Assembly: GCF_014493765.1 (NCBI RefSeq)
Contig: NZ_JACTVJ010000013.1
Coordinates: forward strand, 1 to 64,000
Direction: 5' to 3'
Source: Streptomyces polyasparticus
GTDB taxonomy: Bacteria > Actinomycetota > Actinomycetes > Streptomycetales > Streptomycetaceae
Length of the DNA: 64,000 bases
Both the position numbers and the translations under genes were made by a program. Within the stretch, counting starts at the first letter, position 1. Each line of letters begins with the position of its first letter. The notes below the pieces were generated by a model, which ran no database searches, was not told where the DNA came from, and saw nothing but the letters and a program-made list of their open reading frames with translations. Of the stretch, positions 8,381 to 16,695 are shown piece after piece.

Positions 8381-9133
8381 CTACGCGTGCGGGGCCGGGA
8401 GTGGTGCGGCGGCCAAGGGGAGCAGGGCCTCGGCCACCGTGGGGATCAGGTCGTCCACACCGCGCGCGTAGAAGTGACCGCCGGGCAGCACCCGTTGGGT
8501 GAAACCCTGATCCGTGCACTCCTGCCAGCGGCGGGTGAGGGCGGGACGTACGAGGGGATCGTTCTCGCCCTGTACGGCGAGCACCGGGCAGCCGGTCCGC
8601 ATCGGGCGGCCGGGCCGGTACTCGGCGGCGGCCGTGAAGTCCGCGGTCAGCGCGCGCCCGAACAACCGCCGCGCTGCGGGCGAGTCGGCGAGCTGCGCCG
8701 GCAGGCCGCCCAGCTCGCCGACCCGCGTCCACAGTTCGTCGAGCGGGGCCTGCAGGGCGGCGGCCGTCGAGTACACCCACGGCGGGGCGGCCGCGCTGGC
8801 CACGAGCAGCCGGGGCGCACTGCCCCGCGCGGAGGCCCGCGCCGCCCACTCGGCGCCGAGCAGCGCCCCGAAGCTGTGGCCGACCACGGCCCACGAGGTG
8901 CCGGGCGGCGGGGTCTGCTCGGCCAACTCGTCTACATATGCGGAGAGTTGGGTCGGCGGGCGCTCGGCGATCCTGCTGCCGCGGCCGGGGAGCTCCACCG
9001 CGTGGGTCACCACGCGGTCCCCGAGGCGCTCGCGCAGCGCGTCGGGCCACTGGGCGAACAGGGTCCGGGAGCCGCCGGCCGACGGCAGCAGGAAGAGGTG
9101 CAGCGGACCGCCGGCGCCCTCCCGCCCGCTCAC
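8381..9133 (-). CDS. Type II thioesterase
   Basis: A 250-residue alpha/beta hydrolase of the PKS/NRPS type II thioesterase family. It carries LFLLPSAGGSRTLFAQW near the start, the nucleophile elbow GHSFGALLG, a late Asp in GENDPLVRP and the catalytic His in LPGGHFYAR. Such enzymes free carrier proteins from wrong acyl groups, or occasionally release product. Its GTG start overlaps the BtrH-like stop. The 99 bp to the next gene is the longest gap but one inside the operon. It should act on the single carrier protein of this cluster. Confidence 0.9.
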   Translation of the reverse strand: MSGREGAGGPLHLFLLPSAGGSRTLFAQWPDALRERLGDRVVTHAVELPGRGSRIAERPPTQLSAYVDELAEQTPPPGTSWAVVGHSFGALLGAEWAARASARGSAPRLLVASAAAPPWVYSTAAALQAPLDELWTRVGELGGLPAQLADSPAARRLFGRALTADFTAAAEYRPGRPMRTGCPVLAVQGENDPLVRPALTRRWQECTDQGFTQRVLPGGHFYARGVDDLIPTVAEALLPLAAAPLPAPHA

Positions 9134-10305
9134 CGGCGGCCCGCGGCGGCCGCCGTGTCCCGCTCCGCGTCGAGCACCCGGTCGAGCGCGCCGAGCAGGG
9201 CCTTCTCACCGACCGCGTTCCCGTCCTGCGCGGCCTTGCAGAGCATCTTGAACATCCGCCAGCCGCGGATCGCCCGGTCCAGCGCGGCGACCAGCTCGGT
9301 TCCCTCGTCCGGGAGCAGGGACCACGCCGGACGGCTGCGGGCGTGGGCCTCGGTGACGGCGAGGTAGGCGCGCTCGATCATCAGGGCCGAGTGGTAGGAG
9401 TTGGCGAGCTGCGCGTAGGCGCGGATGCCGCCGCCCGCGAGGTCCCGGGTGAAGGACTCGCGGTACGTCTCCAGCTGGAGCATGATGCCGATCCGCTCGG
9501 CCAGGAACTCGGCGAGCGCCACCTGCTCCCTGGCCAGGACGGTCCCGTCGGCCAGCCGCTGCTGTGCGTCCGGGCCGATCTCGAGGCGGTAGAGCGAGTC
9601 GTGCTTGTCGTACACGTGGAAGAGGTTGGAGCGGATCGACTCCAGGAAGAGCTGTCGCTCGAAGCGGAGCACGAGCGTCTTGATCCCGACGTTGTCGATG
9701 CCCGTGTAGCTGCTCTCGTCGAAATCGATCACGGTCACCTTGTGGCCGTTGGTGCGGTGCTGCGTAAGGTAGTACTCGGCGAAGTGCTCGTGGTAGTAGC
9801 TGTCGACCCTGGCTATGCAGTGGCCGTACGCGCGCACGGCGGCCCGAACGGTCGTCTCCGTGTCGCCCTCGATGGGCAAGTGGTGCTTGCGGACGCCGAA
9901 TTCGTCGAACAGGACGACATCGCGTGCGGCCTCGCTGTCGAGCAGGTTGCGGCAGTGCAGGCCGCCCCAGCCGGCGGTGATCCGTGGCGCGCCGGCGGCG
10001 AGCAGCCATGCGCCGAAGAGCCGGCTCGGCAGCAGCTGGGCGAGGCTGACCACGTGGCAGTCGTAGTAGAGGCTCTCCACCGCGTCCCAGGTCGTGCCGG
10101 TGGCTGCCGAGACGTGGCGGGTGATCTCCGGAGTGGAGGGCTGCGGTGTGGACGGCTGCGGTGTGGAGGCCTGCCGGTCCGGGGACTGCGGGCCGTCGGT
10201 ACGGCGCGGCGGCGCGGCGGCCGGTTCGGGTGCCGACTCCCCCGGTGAGCCCGCCGGCTGCACGGGGATCGCCAACTCCGGCAGCTGGGACGATGCGGTC
10301 GTCAT
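9130..10305 (-). CDS. BtrH-like cysteine acyltransferase candidate
   Basis: 391 residues. After a disordered Pro/Thr-rich N-terminus with three STPQP-type repeats comes a papain-like layout seen in BtrH-type proteins: Cys-His in YYDCHVVSLAQLL, then VDSYYHEHFAEYYL, a His in TNGHKVTVIDFDES, and an all-helical C-terminal half (LANSYHSALMIERAYLAV). BtrH moves an acyl group from a carrier protein to an amine acceptor in butirosin synthesis. With a lone carrier protein and adenylating enzyme but no condensation domain in this operon, acyl transfer off the carrier is the likely role. Family assignment is by motif only. Confidence 0.5.
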   Translation of the reverse strand: MTTASSQLPELAIPVQPAGSPGESAPEPAAAPPRRTDGPQSPDRQASTPQPSTPQPSTPEITRHVSAATGTTWDAVESLYYDCHVVSLAQLLPSRLFGAWLLAAGAPRITAGWGGLHCRNLLDSEAARDVVLFDEFGVRKHHLPIEGDTETTVRAAVRAYGHCIARVDSYYHEHFAEYYLTQHRTNGHKVTVIDFDESSYTGIDNVGIKTLVLRFERQLFLESIRSNLFHVYDKHDSLYRLEIGPDAQQRLADGTVLAREQVALAEFLAERIGIMLQLETYRESFTRDLAGGGIRAYAQLANSYHSALMIERAYLAVTEAHARSRPAWSLLPDEGTELVAALDRAIRGWRMFKMLCKAAQDGNAVGEKALLGALDRVLDAERDTAAAAGRR

Positions 10306-10380
10306 GGTCGTGTCGTCGTCTCTCTGTCCGCTCGCATACGCGAGGTCGGTCGATGTCGGTTCGTCTGCGCGAGGTCGGTC

Positions 10381-10455
10381 GGTGTGAGCTCGCGTACGCG
10401 CTCTCGGTGTGATCTCGCGTACGCGCTCTCGGTGTCAGCTCGCGTACGCGAGATC
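10381..10455. repeat. Three 25-bp tandem repeats spanning the P450 stop codon
   Basis: Units start at 10381, 10406 and 10431 and share the palindromic core CTCGCGTACGCG. The third unit contains the last codons and stop of the P450 gene (encoding DLAYAS). The other two are copies carried into the intergenic space before the BtrH-like gene, with a decayed copy near 10331. Confidence 0.85.
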
Positions 10456-11622
10456 GAGCTCGGCGGGCGAGCGGAAGCTGAGGCCCTCGATCGGCCGGGG
10501 TGCCGGGCCCGCGAAGCGCAGTCCGCGGCAGCGGTCGAGCAGGATCCGCAGGGCCGTGGTGACCTCGGCCAGCGCCATCCGGCGCCCCATGCACTGGTGG
10601 CGGCCCGCGCCGAAGGCCAGATGCCCCACGTCCTTGCGGTACGGGTCGAACTCGTCGGGTGCGTCGAAGACTTCGGGATCGCGGTTGGCCGAGCCGATGA
10701 GCACCGTCAGCAGCGAGCCGCGCGGCACATCGACCCCGAGCAGCTCACCGCCGTTCCAGATCCGGACCGTGGAGTGGATCGGCGGCTCGTGCCGCAGCGT
10801 CTCCGCCACCACCCCGTCGATCAGGGACGGGTCCGCGTAGGCGGCTTCGAGCAGCTCGGGACGGCCGCACAGGACGTGCAGGGTGTTGGCGAGCAGCCGG
10901 TTGGAGGTGTCGATGGCGGCGGGGATGAGCAGCCCGACCTGACGGATGATCTCCGCGTCGTCCACGTCCTTGCCGTCGGCCGCGGCCCGCAGCAGCTGCC
11001 CGATCACGCTCTCGTCGGGCTCGCCGCGCAGCTCCCCGATCCGCTCGGCCAGGAGCACCCGCATCCGCGCCCAGGCCTCCTGCGCCGCTCTGCGGTGCGC
11101 GGGTTCGGCGGAGTCCACGAAGGCGATCACCGCGTCGCTGCAGGTCTGGAACGCCCGTACGTTCTCCGGGCGCAGCCCGATGATCTGCGACATCACCCGG
11201 ATCGGCACCGCGTTGGCGAAGGCCGGTACGAAGTCGGCACGTCCTGCGCCTGCCAGGGCGTCGATGACCTCGTGCACCGCCTTCGGCACCAGCTCGTCCA
11301 GATAGCCGGGGATCACGGACGCGGAGAAGCTGTGGTTGGTCAGCGAGCGCAGCTTGACGTGTTCGGCGCCCTCGACATCGGTGACCGTACGGCCGAACAG
11401 CACCCGCGTCGCACGGAAGGGGCTGTCCACGGTCGCGCCGCGATGCCGCAGCACCTCGCCCACGGCCCGGTGCGTGGTGACGAACCAGGTGCGGTGCCGC
11501 TCGGAGCGGATCAGCGGCCCGGCCGCGCGCATCGCGGCATAGCGCGGATACGGGTCGAGGCGGAATTCCGCCGAGCCGAAGTCATCGGCCGCGGTCTCCC
11601 AGCCGCTCTCCATCAGGGTCAT
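10435..11622 (-). CDS. Cytochrome P450
   Basis: A soluble bacterial class I P450 of 395 residues, needing ferredoxin and reductase not encoded nearby. Motifs: ExxR in AETLRHEPP; haem loop AFGAGRHQCMG with axial Cys344; I-helix LLIPAAIDTSNRLL, where AAIDT stands in for the usual AGxxT, keeping the acid-alcohol pair. It starts within the stop of the upstream methyltransferase (ATGA). A hydroxylation, desaturation or coupling step on the carrier-bound or released amino acid is expected. The 3' end is tandemly duplicated (see the 25-bp repeat). Confidence 0.95.
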   Translation of the reverse strand: MTLMESGWETAADDFGSAEFRLDPYPRYAAMRAAGPLIRSERHRTWFVTTHRAVGEVLRHRGATVDSPFRATRVLFGRTVTDVEGAEHVKLRSLTNHSFSASVIPGYLDELVPKAVHEVIDALAGAGRADFVPAFANAVPIRVMSQIIGLRPENVRAFQTCSDAVIAFVDSAEPAHRRAAQEAWARMRVLLAERIGELRGEPDESVIGQLLRAAADGKDVDDAEIIRQVGLLIPAAIDTSNRLLANTLHVLCGRPELLEAAYADPSLIDGVVAETLRHEPPIHSTVRIWNGGELLGVDVPRGSLLTVLIGSANRDPEVFDAPDEFDPYRKDVGHLAFGAGRHQCMGRRMALAEVTTALRILLDRCRGLRFAGPAPRPIEGLSFRSPAELDLAYAS

Positions 11623-12470
11623 CGCGCTCCCTTGGAGACGGCGAGCACGGCTTGGGCCGCGGTGGTCTCGGCGGCGTCGCGGGCCTCGGCGACGAAGCGC
11701 AGCCGGTAGTAGTCGGCGTACCAGCTGCCGTCCCGCTCCAGGGTGGGCGCCACCAGCTCGTTGACCCGCGCGAGTACTGCCGGCAGTACGTCGGCGGGCA
11801 CATGCGCGATCAGCGTGGAGCCGAACATCGCGACCCAGTCGGCGACTCCGCCCGGGCACTCGGTGAGCTCGGTGGGGCGCGGGAAGTACTCCATGCGCGC
11901 CACGCGGAAGCCGTTCGCCTCCAGGAGTCCCGCGTACTCGGCGGGGCTCGGGAAGTACCAGGGCATCTCCATGCCCTCGTCGAGCCCGTGCTCGGCGAGC
12001 GCGGTGCGCACCCCGGCGATGATCGTGGCGACGTTGCCGGCGCCACCGAGCTCGGCCACGAACCGGCCGCCGGTCCGCAGGGCCGCGCGCACCGAGCGGA
12101 CGACCTCCTCGGGGCGGAGCATCCAGTGCAGGGCCGCGTTCGAGAAGACCGCGTCGACGGGTTCGTCGACCGTGAACGCGTGTCCGTCGGCGAGGATCAC
12201 CTCCTGGCCGAGCCGCTTCGCGGCCTTCTCGACCATGGCCGGGTCGCTGTCGACGGCGACGATGCGCGCGCCCGACTCCCGGATGGACTCGGCGAGTTCT
12301 CCGGTGCCGCAGCCCAGGTCGAGCACGGTCTCGTCCTTCTCGGGCGCGAGCAGTTCGACGACGCCTCCGGCCAGGGAGGACACATAGCCGAACTGCCGGT
12401 CGTAGCGTTCGGCGTCCCACTCCGTGGTGTTGTCGGTGGCGGGCTTGATGTCGTTCGGCATGGTGTTCAC
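11619..12470 (-). CDS. Class I SAM-dependent methyltransferase, trans-aconitate methyltransferase-like
   Basis: 283 residues. Motif I is TVLDLGCGTGELAESI, motif II IVAVDSDPAMVEKA and motif IV DAVFSNAALHWMLRPEEVV; the last strongly resembles Tam-type methyltransferases, which esterify carboxylates. The overall order and length fit that family. In this setting an O-methyl ester of a free carboxylate is a plausible product, but the substrate is unknown. Both ends overlap neighbours by 4 bp, so it belongs to the same transcript. Confidence 0.88.
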   Translation of the reverse strand: MNTMPNDIKPATDNTTEWDAERYDRQFGYVSSLAGGVVELLAPEKDETVLDLGCGTGELAESIRESGARIVAVDSDPAMVEKAAKRLGQEVILADGHAFTVDEPVDAVFSNAALHWMLRPEEVVRSVRAALRTGGRFVAELGGAGNVATIIAGVRTALAEHGLDEGMEMPWYFPSPAEYAGLLEANGFRVARMEYFPRPTELTECPGGVADWVAMFGSTLIAHVPADVLPAVLARVNELVAPTLERDGSWYADYYRLRFVAEARDAAETTAAQAVLAVSKGAR

Positions 12471-13657
12471 CCTCGGTCGATCTGCAGGAGCATGAGTTCG
12501 TCGGTCCCGCCGGCCAGCGCGAGCCCCAGTCCGTCGCGCAGCGCCCGCTGCGCGGGATGGCCGGTGCGGTAGCCGTCCGCGCCGGACAGCTGCAGCGCCT
12601 CGTCGGCGGCCGTGCGCAGGAGTTCCGCGGCCCGGTACTTGCAGACGGCGGCGTACGCCATCGGGCAGCCGCCCTCGGCGAGCAGCCGTATGCCGTGGTG
12701 GACGGCGGCTCGTGTCTCCAGGACCTGTGCGGACAGGTCGGCGAGCCTGAACCGCACCTGCTGGTTGGCGATCAGCGCCGACCCGAAGGTCCGGCGATGG
12801 TGTGCGGCCTCGGCCGCGTGGTCGACGACGGCAGAGGCGAGTTCCGTCATCCGTACGGCGACCATGACGCGTTCATGAATCCAGTGCCGCATGAGCCGCA
12901 GCAGGCCGTGCCCGCCGGGTGCGAGCACGGTGTGCACGGGTGCCGCGTCGAGGCGGATACGGCCGGTGAGCCCGGTGTGTCCCGAGGTGTCGAGCGTCTC
13001 GCGTGCGACGCCTGGCGCGGTGGCTTCGAGCAGCAGCAGCGCGGGCCCGGTACGGCTGCCGGTGACCGCCTCCGGGTCGTCGGCGAGCACCAACAGATGG
13101 TCGGCGTAGGGGGCGTTGCTGATGAACCACTTCTCACCGGTGACGGTGAGCGTGTCCTTGTCCCGCCGTACGGCCGTGGTCAGGGACGCCAGATCGCTGC
13201 CCGCGCCGCCCGGTTCGGTCACGGCGAGCGCCGCGGTGGTCCGGCCGTCGAGCGCCCGCTCGACGAGACCGGCCGGTGCGGCGGGCAGGGTCGCGAGCAG
13301 CCTGGTGGCCACGTCGAGATGGGTGAGCAGGGGCGCGCCGGGCGCTCCGTTGCCGAGGCGCGCGAACGCGGTGTGCAGCTCCACGGCGTGCCACAGCGCC
13401 CGCGGCCGGTCCGCCTCGTCGACGGCCCAGGCGGCGCGGAACAGGCCCGCCGCTCCGGCCGCGCCGAGGAGTTCCCGTACGGGAGGGTCCTGGCTCTCCC
13501 AGCGGTCGGCGGCCAGCAACTCGCCGCGCGCGGCGGAGAATTCGGCGAGCTGCTTGCGGAAGACCTCGGTCGGGATACCGCCCGGCGCCCTGGAGACGGG
13601 TGGTGCGGGGGCGCCGGGGGCCGTGGAGAGTCCGGGGGCCGTGGAGAGTTCAGTCAT
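12467..13657 (-). CDS. Acyl-CoA dehydrogenase-family flavoprotein 1
   Basis: 396 residues with the ACAD fold: mid-domain LAVTEPGGAGSDLASL binds FAD and substrate, followed by TVTGEKWFISNAPYAD. The C-terminal helices include YRAAELLRTAADEALQLSGADGY and end ALAGGTDELMLLQ. In short-chain ACADs the catalytic base sits in the segment IYEGT; here the matching position is Gly (AGGTDE), so the base is elsewhere or the chemistry differs. The N-terminus holds a short STAPG duplication. It probably oxidises a carrier-tethered substrate together with the next gene. Confidence 0.88.
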   Translation of the reverse strand: MTELSTAPGLSTAPGAPAPPVSRAPGGIPTEVFRKQLAEFSAARGELLAADRWESQDPPVRELLGAAGAAGLFRAAWAVDEADRPRALWHAVELHTAFARLGNGAPGAPLLTHLDVATRLLATLPAAPAGLVERALDGRTTAALAVTEPGGAGSDLASLTTAVRRDKDTLTVTGEKWFISNAPYADHLLVLADDPEAVTGSRTGPALLLLEATAPGVARETLDTSGHTGLTGRIRLDAAPVHTVLAPGGHGLLRLMRHWIHERVMVAVRMTELASAVVDHAAEAAHHRRTFGSALIANQQVRFRLADLSAQVLETRAAVHHGIRLLAEGGCPMAYAAVCKYRAAELLRTAADEALQLSGADGYRTGHPAQRALRDGLGLALAGGTDELMLLQIDRG

Positions 13658-14834
13658 CGGCCCATCCGTTCAGCCGTGCGAGCGCTGTCAGCATCATTTC
13701 GTCGGAGCCCGTGGAGATCGAGAACAGGCGCGCGTCGCGGAAGGCCCGGTTGACGCCTTCCTCGGTCAACTGGCCCTGGGCTCCGTACAGATGCAGGCAC
13801 TCCCGGGCGACGCGGCGGGTGAGCCTGCTGGAGCGCAGCTTCACCGCGGCGGAGACCGTGCGGTGGTCGCCGCCCGCGACCCAGCGGTCGATGCCGGTGT
13901 ACGCGAGCTGGCGGGCCGCGGCGATGTCCGCCTCCAGACGGGCGAGCCGGAACACGATCTCCTGCCGGCTGCCGACACTTTCACCGAAGGTGGAGCGTTC
14001 CGCGAGCCGTGCGCGGGTGTCGCGCAGCAGCCGGGCGGCGATGGCGAGGGCGCGGCAGGCCGAGACGATCCGCTCGGGTTCGAACTGGCGGAGCTGGGTG
14101 ACGAGTCCGAGGCCGTGTCCGCCGAGCCGGTCGCTCTGCGGCACGAACACCTCGTCGAGGCGCACCGAGCCCGCGACCCCGGCCGCGCGCATGCCGAGCG
14201 TGGGGTCGGCCGGGCCCACCGTCACTCCTTCGGCGCTCCTGGGGACCATCAACAGCACATAGCCGAAAGGCGGCTTGGCCTCGGGAAGGCGGGCCAGGAC
14301 CGCGTACGCGTCGGCGTACATCCCGGCGATGACCCACTGCTTGGTGCCGCTGACCCGGTAGCCGCCGTCGACGGGCACGGCGGTCGTGGCGACCGCGGCC
14401 ACGTCGGAGCCGGCGCCCGGCTCGGAGACCGCGTGCGCGAGCAAGTGGCGTCCGGTGAGCGCGGGGCGCAGGTGGCGCTCGACGGCCTCGGGCCCGCCCG
14501 CCTCGGCGATCATCGGCGCCACCATGTCGTTGTGCACGGTGACGGACATGCCGACGCTGTCGGAGGACAGTTCGCCCAGGCACTCGGCGAGCACCACATG
14601 ACTCCAGGCGCTGTGCCCGGCGCCGCCCCTCTCGACGGGGAAGCGCAGGCCGAGCATGCCTCGCTCGCCCAGTGCGGTCAGGATGTCGCGCAGCGGGATC
14701 TCCCCCGCGGACTCCCAGGCGGGGATGTGCGGTTCGACCTGCCGCGCGAAGTGCTCGGTCAGCTCCTCCCGCAACCTGTCCTCGGCCTCGGTGAACCAGC
14801 CGGCGCGTGCGGTGGTCGTCAGGGTGGCGGTCAC
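13650..14834 (-). CDS. Acyl-CoA dehydrogenase-family flavoprotein 2
   Basis: 394 residues, GTG start inside the adenylating-enzyme stop. FAD/substrate motifs AHAVSEPGAGSDVAAV and VSGTKQWVIAGMYADAY are intact, as are QLAYTGIDRWVAGG and the C-terminal CLHLYGAQGQLTEEGVNRAF. The position equivalent to the catalytic Glu of IYEGT reads ISTGSDEM, again without Glu. Paired ACADs beside an adenylating enzyme and a carrier protein resemble systems that desaturate aminoacyl-carrier thioesters, such as prolyl-carrier oxidation to pyrrole. Whether the two act as heterodimer or in sequence is open. Confidence 0.88.
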   Translation of the reverse strand: MTATLTTTARAGWFTEAEDRLREELTEHFARQVEPHIPAWESAGEIPLRDILTALGERGMLGLRFPVERGGAGHSAWSHVVLAECLGELSSDSVGMSVTVHNDMVAPMIAEAGGPEAVERHLRPALTGRHLLAHAVSEPGAGSDVAAVATTAVPVDGGYRVSGTKQWVIAGMYADAYAVLARLPEAKPPFGYVLLMVPRSAEGVTVGPADPTLGMRAAGVAGSVRLDEVFVPQSDRLGGHGLGLVTQLRQFEPERIVSACRALAIAARLLRDTRARLAERSTFGESVGSRQEIVFRLARLEADIAAARQLAYTGIDRWVAGGDHRTVSAAVKLRSSRLTRRVARECLHLYGAQGQLTEEGVNRAFRDARLFSISTGSDEMMLTALARLNGWADD

Positions 14835-16435
14835 AGCGCCGCCTTGAGCAGCTCGCGGACCCGCCCGCTGTCGGGCTTGCCCGAGGGCAGCACCGGGAAC
14901 GCGGAGAGCAGATGGAACTGCCGGGGCACCATGTAGCGGGGCAGCAACGCTGCGGTGTGCTCGGTGAGTTCGGCTGCCTCCTTGTCCGCGAGGACCTCCA
15001 GACGTCCGGCACCCGCCGGCGCCTGCCGCGGCACGATCGCGCAGGCCAGACTGAGCTTGTCCCGCGGGTCGGGCACGGCGGCGACGAACGCGTGACCCAC
15101 CGACGGATGCGACTCCACCGCTGTGCGGACCTCGTTGAGGTTGATCCGGTAGCCGCGGATCTTCACCTCGTCGTCGCGGCGGCCCTCGAAGAGGAGCACT
15201 CCGTCGGGGCGCCGCTCCACGATGTCGCCCGAGCGGTAGTACCGCTTGCCGTCGATCCGGACGAACACGCCGGCCTCTTCGACGGGCCGGTTGAGATAGC
15301 CGGTCATCACCTGGTCGCCGCCGATGTACAGCTCGCCGGGCCCGTGGTCCGTGAACTGCCCTTCCGGCGTACGGAACTTGAGCTCCACACCGGGCAGGGG
15401 CGCGCCGATCGGATACAGCTCGGTGCGGCCCGGCTCGCGCTCGGAGATCGGATGGAACGCGACTCCGCAGGTGGTCTCCGTGGGACCGTAGCCGTTGACC
15501 ACCACCAGGTCGGGCGCCGCGTGCAGCCAGGCCTGGACGGTGGCGGGGTTGAGCACTTCGGCGCCCGTGAGGATGGTGCGCAGACTGCTCAGGTCGTGGC
15601 CGCCGAGCCCCGCTCCGTGCTGGGCGAGCAGCGTCAGCGTGGAGCCGACGCCGGTCATGTGGGTCACGCGCTCGCGCTGGATGAGGTCGAGCACCGGCTT
15701 GGGCAGCGGCATCTGCGGGCCGAGGAACACCTTGGCGCCGCGCACCAGGGGCAGCAGAAGGTCGGCGACCGAGCCGTCGAAGTGCAGCGCCGTGGTGTTG
15801 AGGCAGACCGCGTCCGCGGTGATGCCGAGCACCGGGTCGACGGCTTCGAAGAAGGTGTCGAGGGCGTGGTGGTGGATGCACACGCCCTTGGGGCGGCCGG
15901 TGCTGCCCGAGGTGTACAGGACGTAGACCAGGTCCTCGGGCGCGGGCCGCGCCGGGCGCCAGTCGGCCGGGACCTCGGTGGCGGCGAGCTCGTCGATGAC
16001 GAGCACGGAGGTGGCCAGGTTCTGCTCGGTGAGCTGCCGCGCGCGGGCGCCGGACGCCAACAGGCAGCTGGCGGCGGCGTCTTCGACGAGCATGCGCCGG
16101 CGCTCGGCGGGGGCCGCCGGGTCGAGGGGCAGATACGCGGCGCCGGCGAGCACGGCGCCGAGCAGAGCGGTCACCGCGCCCGCGGTCTTCTCGCCGTGCA
16201 CCGCGACCCGGTCGCCCGGGCCGACACCGCGCCGCTGCAGCGCCACGGCGATGGCGGCGGCGCGGGCGTACAGCTCGCCGTAGGTGAGCCGCGCGTCGGG
16301 GCCGATCAGCGCGGGCCTGTCGGGCGTGCGGTGGGCATGGGCGGTGAGCGCCCCGGGGAGCGTGCCCGCCGTACGCGGCGCGCCCGTCGTGCCCGCCGAG
16401 TCCACCGCGCCCCCGCCACGAAGCGCCGCGGTCAC
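14831..16435 (-). CDS. Stand-alone adenylation enzyme (amino-acid:carrier-protein ligase)
   Basis: 534 residues. All adenylation core motifs are present: A3 YTSGSTGRPKG, A5 VNGYGPTETT, A7 YYRSGDIV, A8 GRRDDEVKIRGYRIN and A10 Lys in LPSGKPD. The A4 region reads LHFDGSVADLL; Asp after Phe matches Asp235 of NRPS adenylation domains, which binds the substrate alpha-amino group, so an amino acid is the likely substrate. The adjacent carrier gene starts within four bases. No condensation or thioesterase domain is fused. The GTG start overlaps the carrier-protein stop. Confidence 0.92.
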   Translation of the reverse strand: MTAALRGGGAVDSAGTTGAPRTAGTLPGALTAHAHRTPDRPALIGPDARLTYGELYARAAAIAVALQRRGVGPGDRVAVHGEKTAGAVTALLGAVLAGAAYLPLDPAAPAERRRMLVEDAAASCLLASGARARQLTEQNLATSVLVIDELAATEVPADWRPARPAPEDLVYVLYTSGSTGRPKGVCIHHHALDTFFEAVDPVLGITADAVCLNTTALHFDGSVADLLLPLVRGAKVFLGPQMPLPKPVLDLIQRERVTHMTGVGSTLTLLAQHGAGLGGHDLSSLRTILTGAEVLNPATVQAWLHAAPDLVVVNGYGPTETTCGVAFHPISEREPGRTELYPIGAPLPGVELKFRTPEGQFTDHGPGELYIGGDQVMTGYLNRPVEEAGVFVRIDGKRYYRSGDIVERRPDGVLLFEGRRDDEVKIRGYRINLNEVRTAVESHPSVGHAFVAAVPDPRDKLSLACAIVPRQAPAGAGRLEVLADKEAAELTEHTAALLPRYMVPRQFHLLSAFPVLPSGKPDSGRVRELLKAAL

Positions 16436-16695
16436 CGCGTGGCCCGGCGGACGACCAGGTCGACGAGGGCGCTGAAGCTCTCCAGGGCGTCCAGGTCCTC
16501 CGCCTCGGCGCCGAACTCCACGCCGTAGTCGGTGCCCAGACGGACCGTCAGCTCCACGGCGTCGAGGGAGTCGAGGTTCAGGGCGCGCATGAAGTTCTCG
16601 TCCTGGGCGAGTTCGGCGGAGACATCGCGCTTCTTGATGCTGCCGAGAATCCCGGCCAGACCCTCACGGACGCTCTCCACGGTGGTGACGCTCAC
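16432..16695 (-). CDS. Acyl/peptidyl carrier protein
   Basis: 87 residues, GTG start overlapping the exporter stop. The phosphopantetheine site is Ser43 in ALNLDSLDAVEL, with a four-helix carrier-protein pattern and acidic helix III (EAEDLDALESF). Sandwiched between the exporter and the adenylating enzyme, it is the only carrier protein of the cluster, so it probably tethers the substrate for the dehydrogenases, thioesterase and BtrH-like protein. A phosphopantetheinyl transferase is not encoded nearby. Confidence 0.95.
   Translation of the reverse strand: MSVTTVESVREGLAGILGSIKKRDVSAELAQDENFMRALNLDSLDAVELTVRLGTDYGVEFGAEAEDLDALESFSALVDLVVRRATR

Noticed and set aside
6389-9367. 992-codon plus-strand open frame
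   Set aside because: It is the reverse complement of the LysA-like, methyltransferase and thioesterase genes; composition (Gly/Arg/His-rich, few Lys or Ile) is that of a high-GC antisense shadow.
14831-16695. Complete NRPS module
   Set aside because: Adenylation and carrier proteins are separate and no condensation domain lies in the operon; the condensation-fold protein at 34124 belongs to a different, glycan operon.
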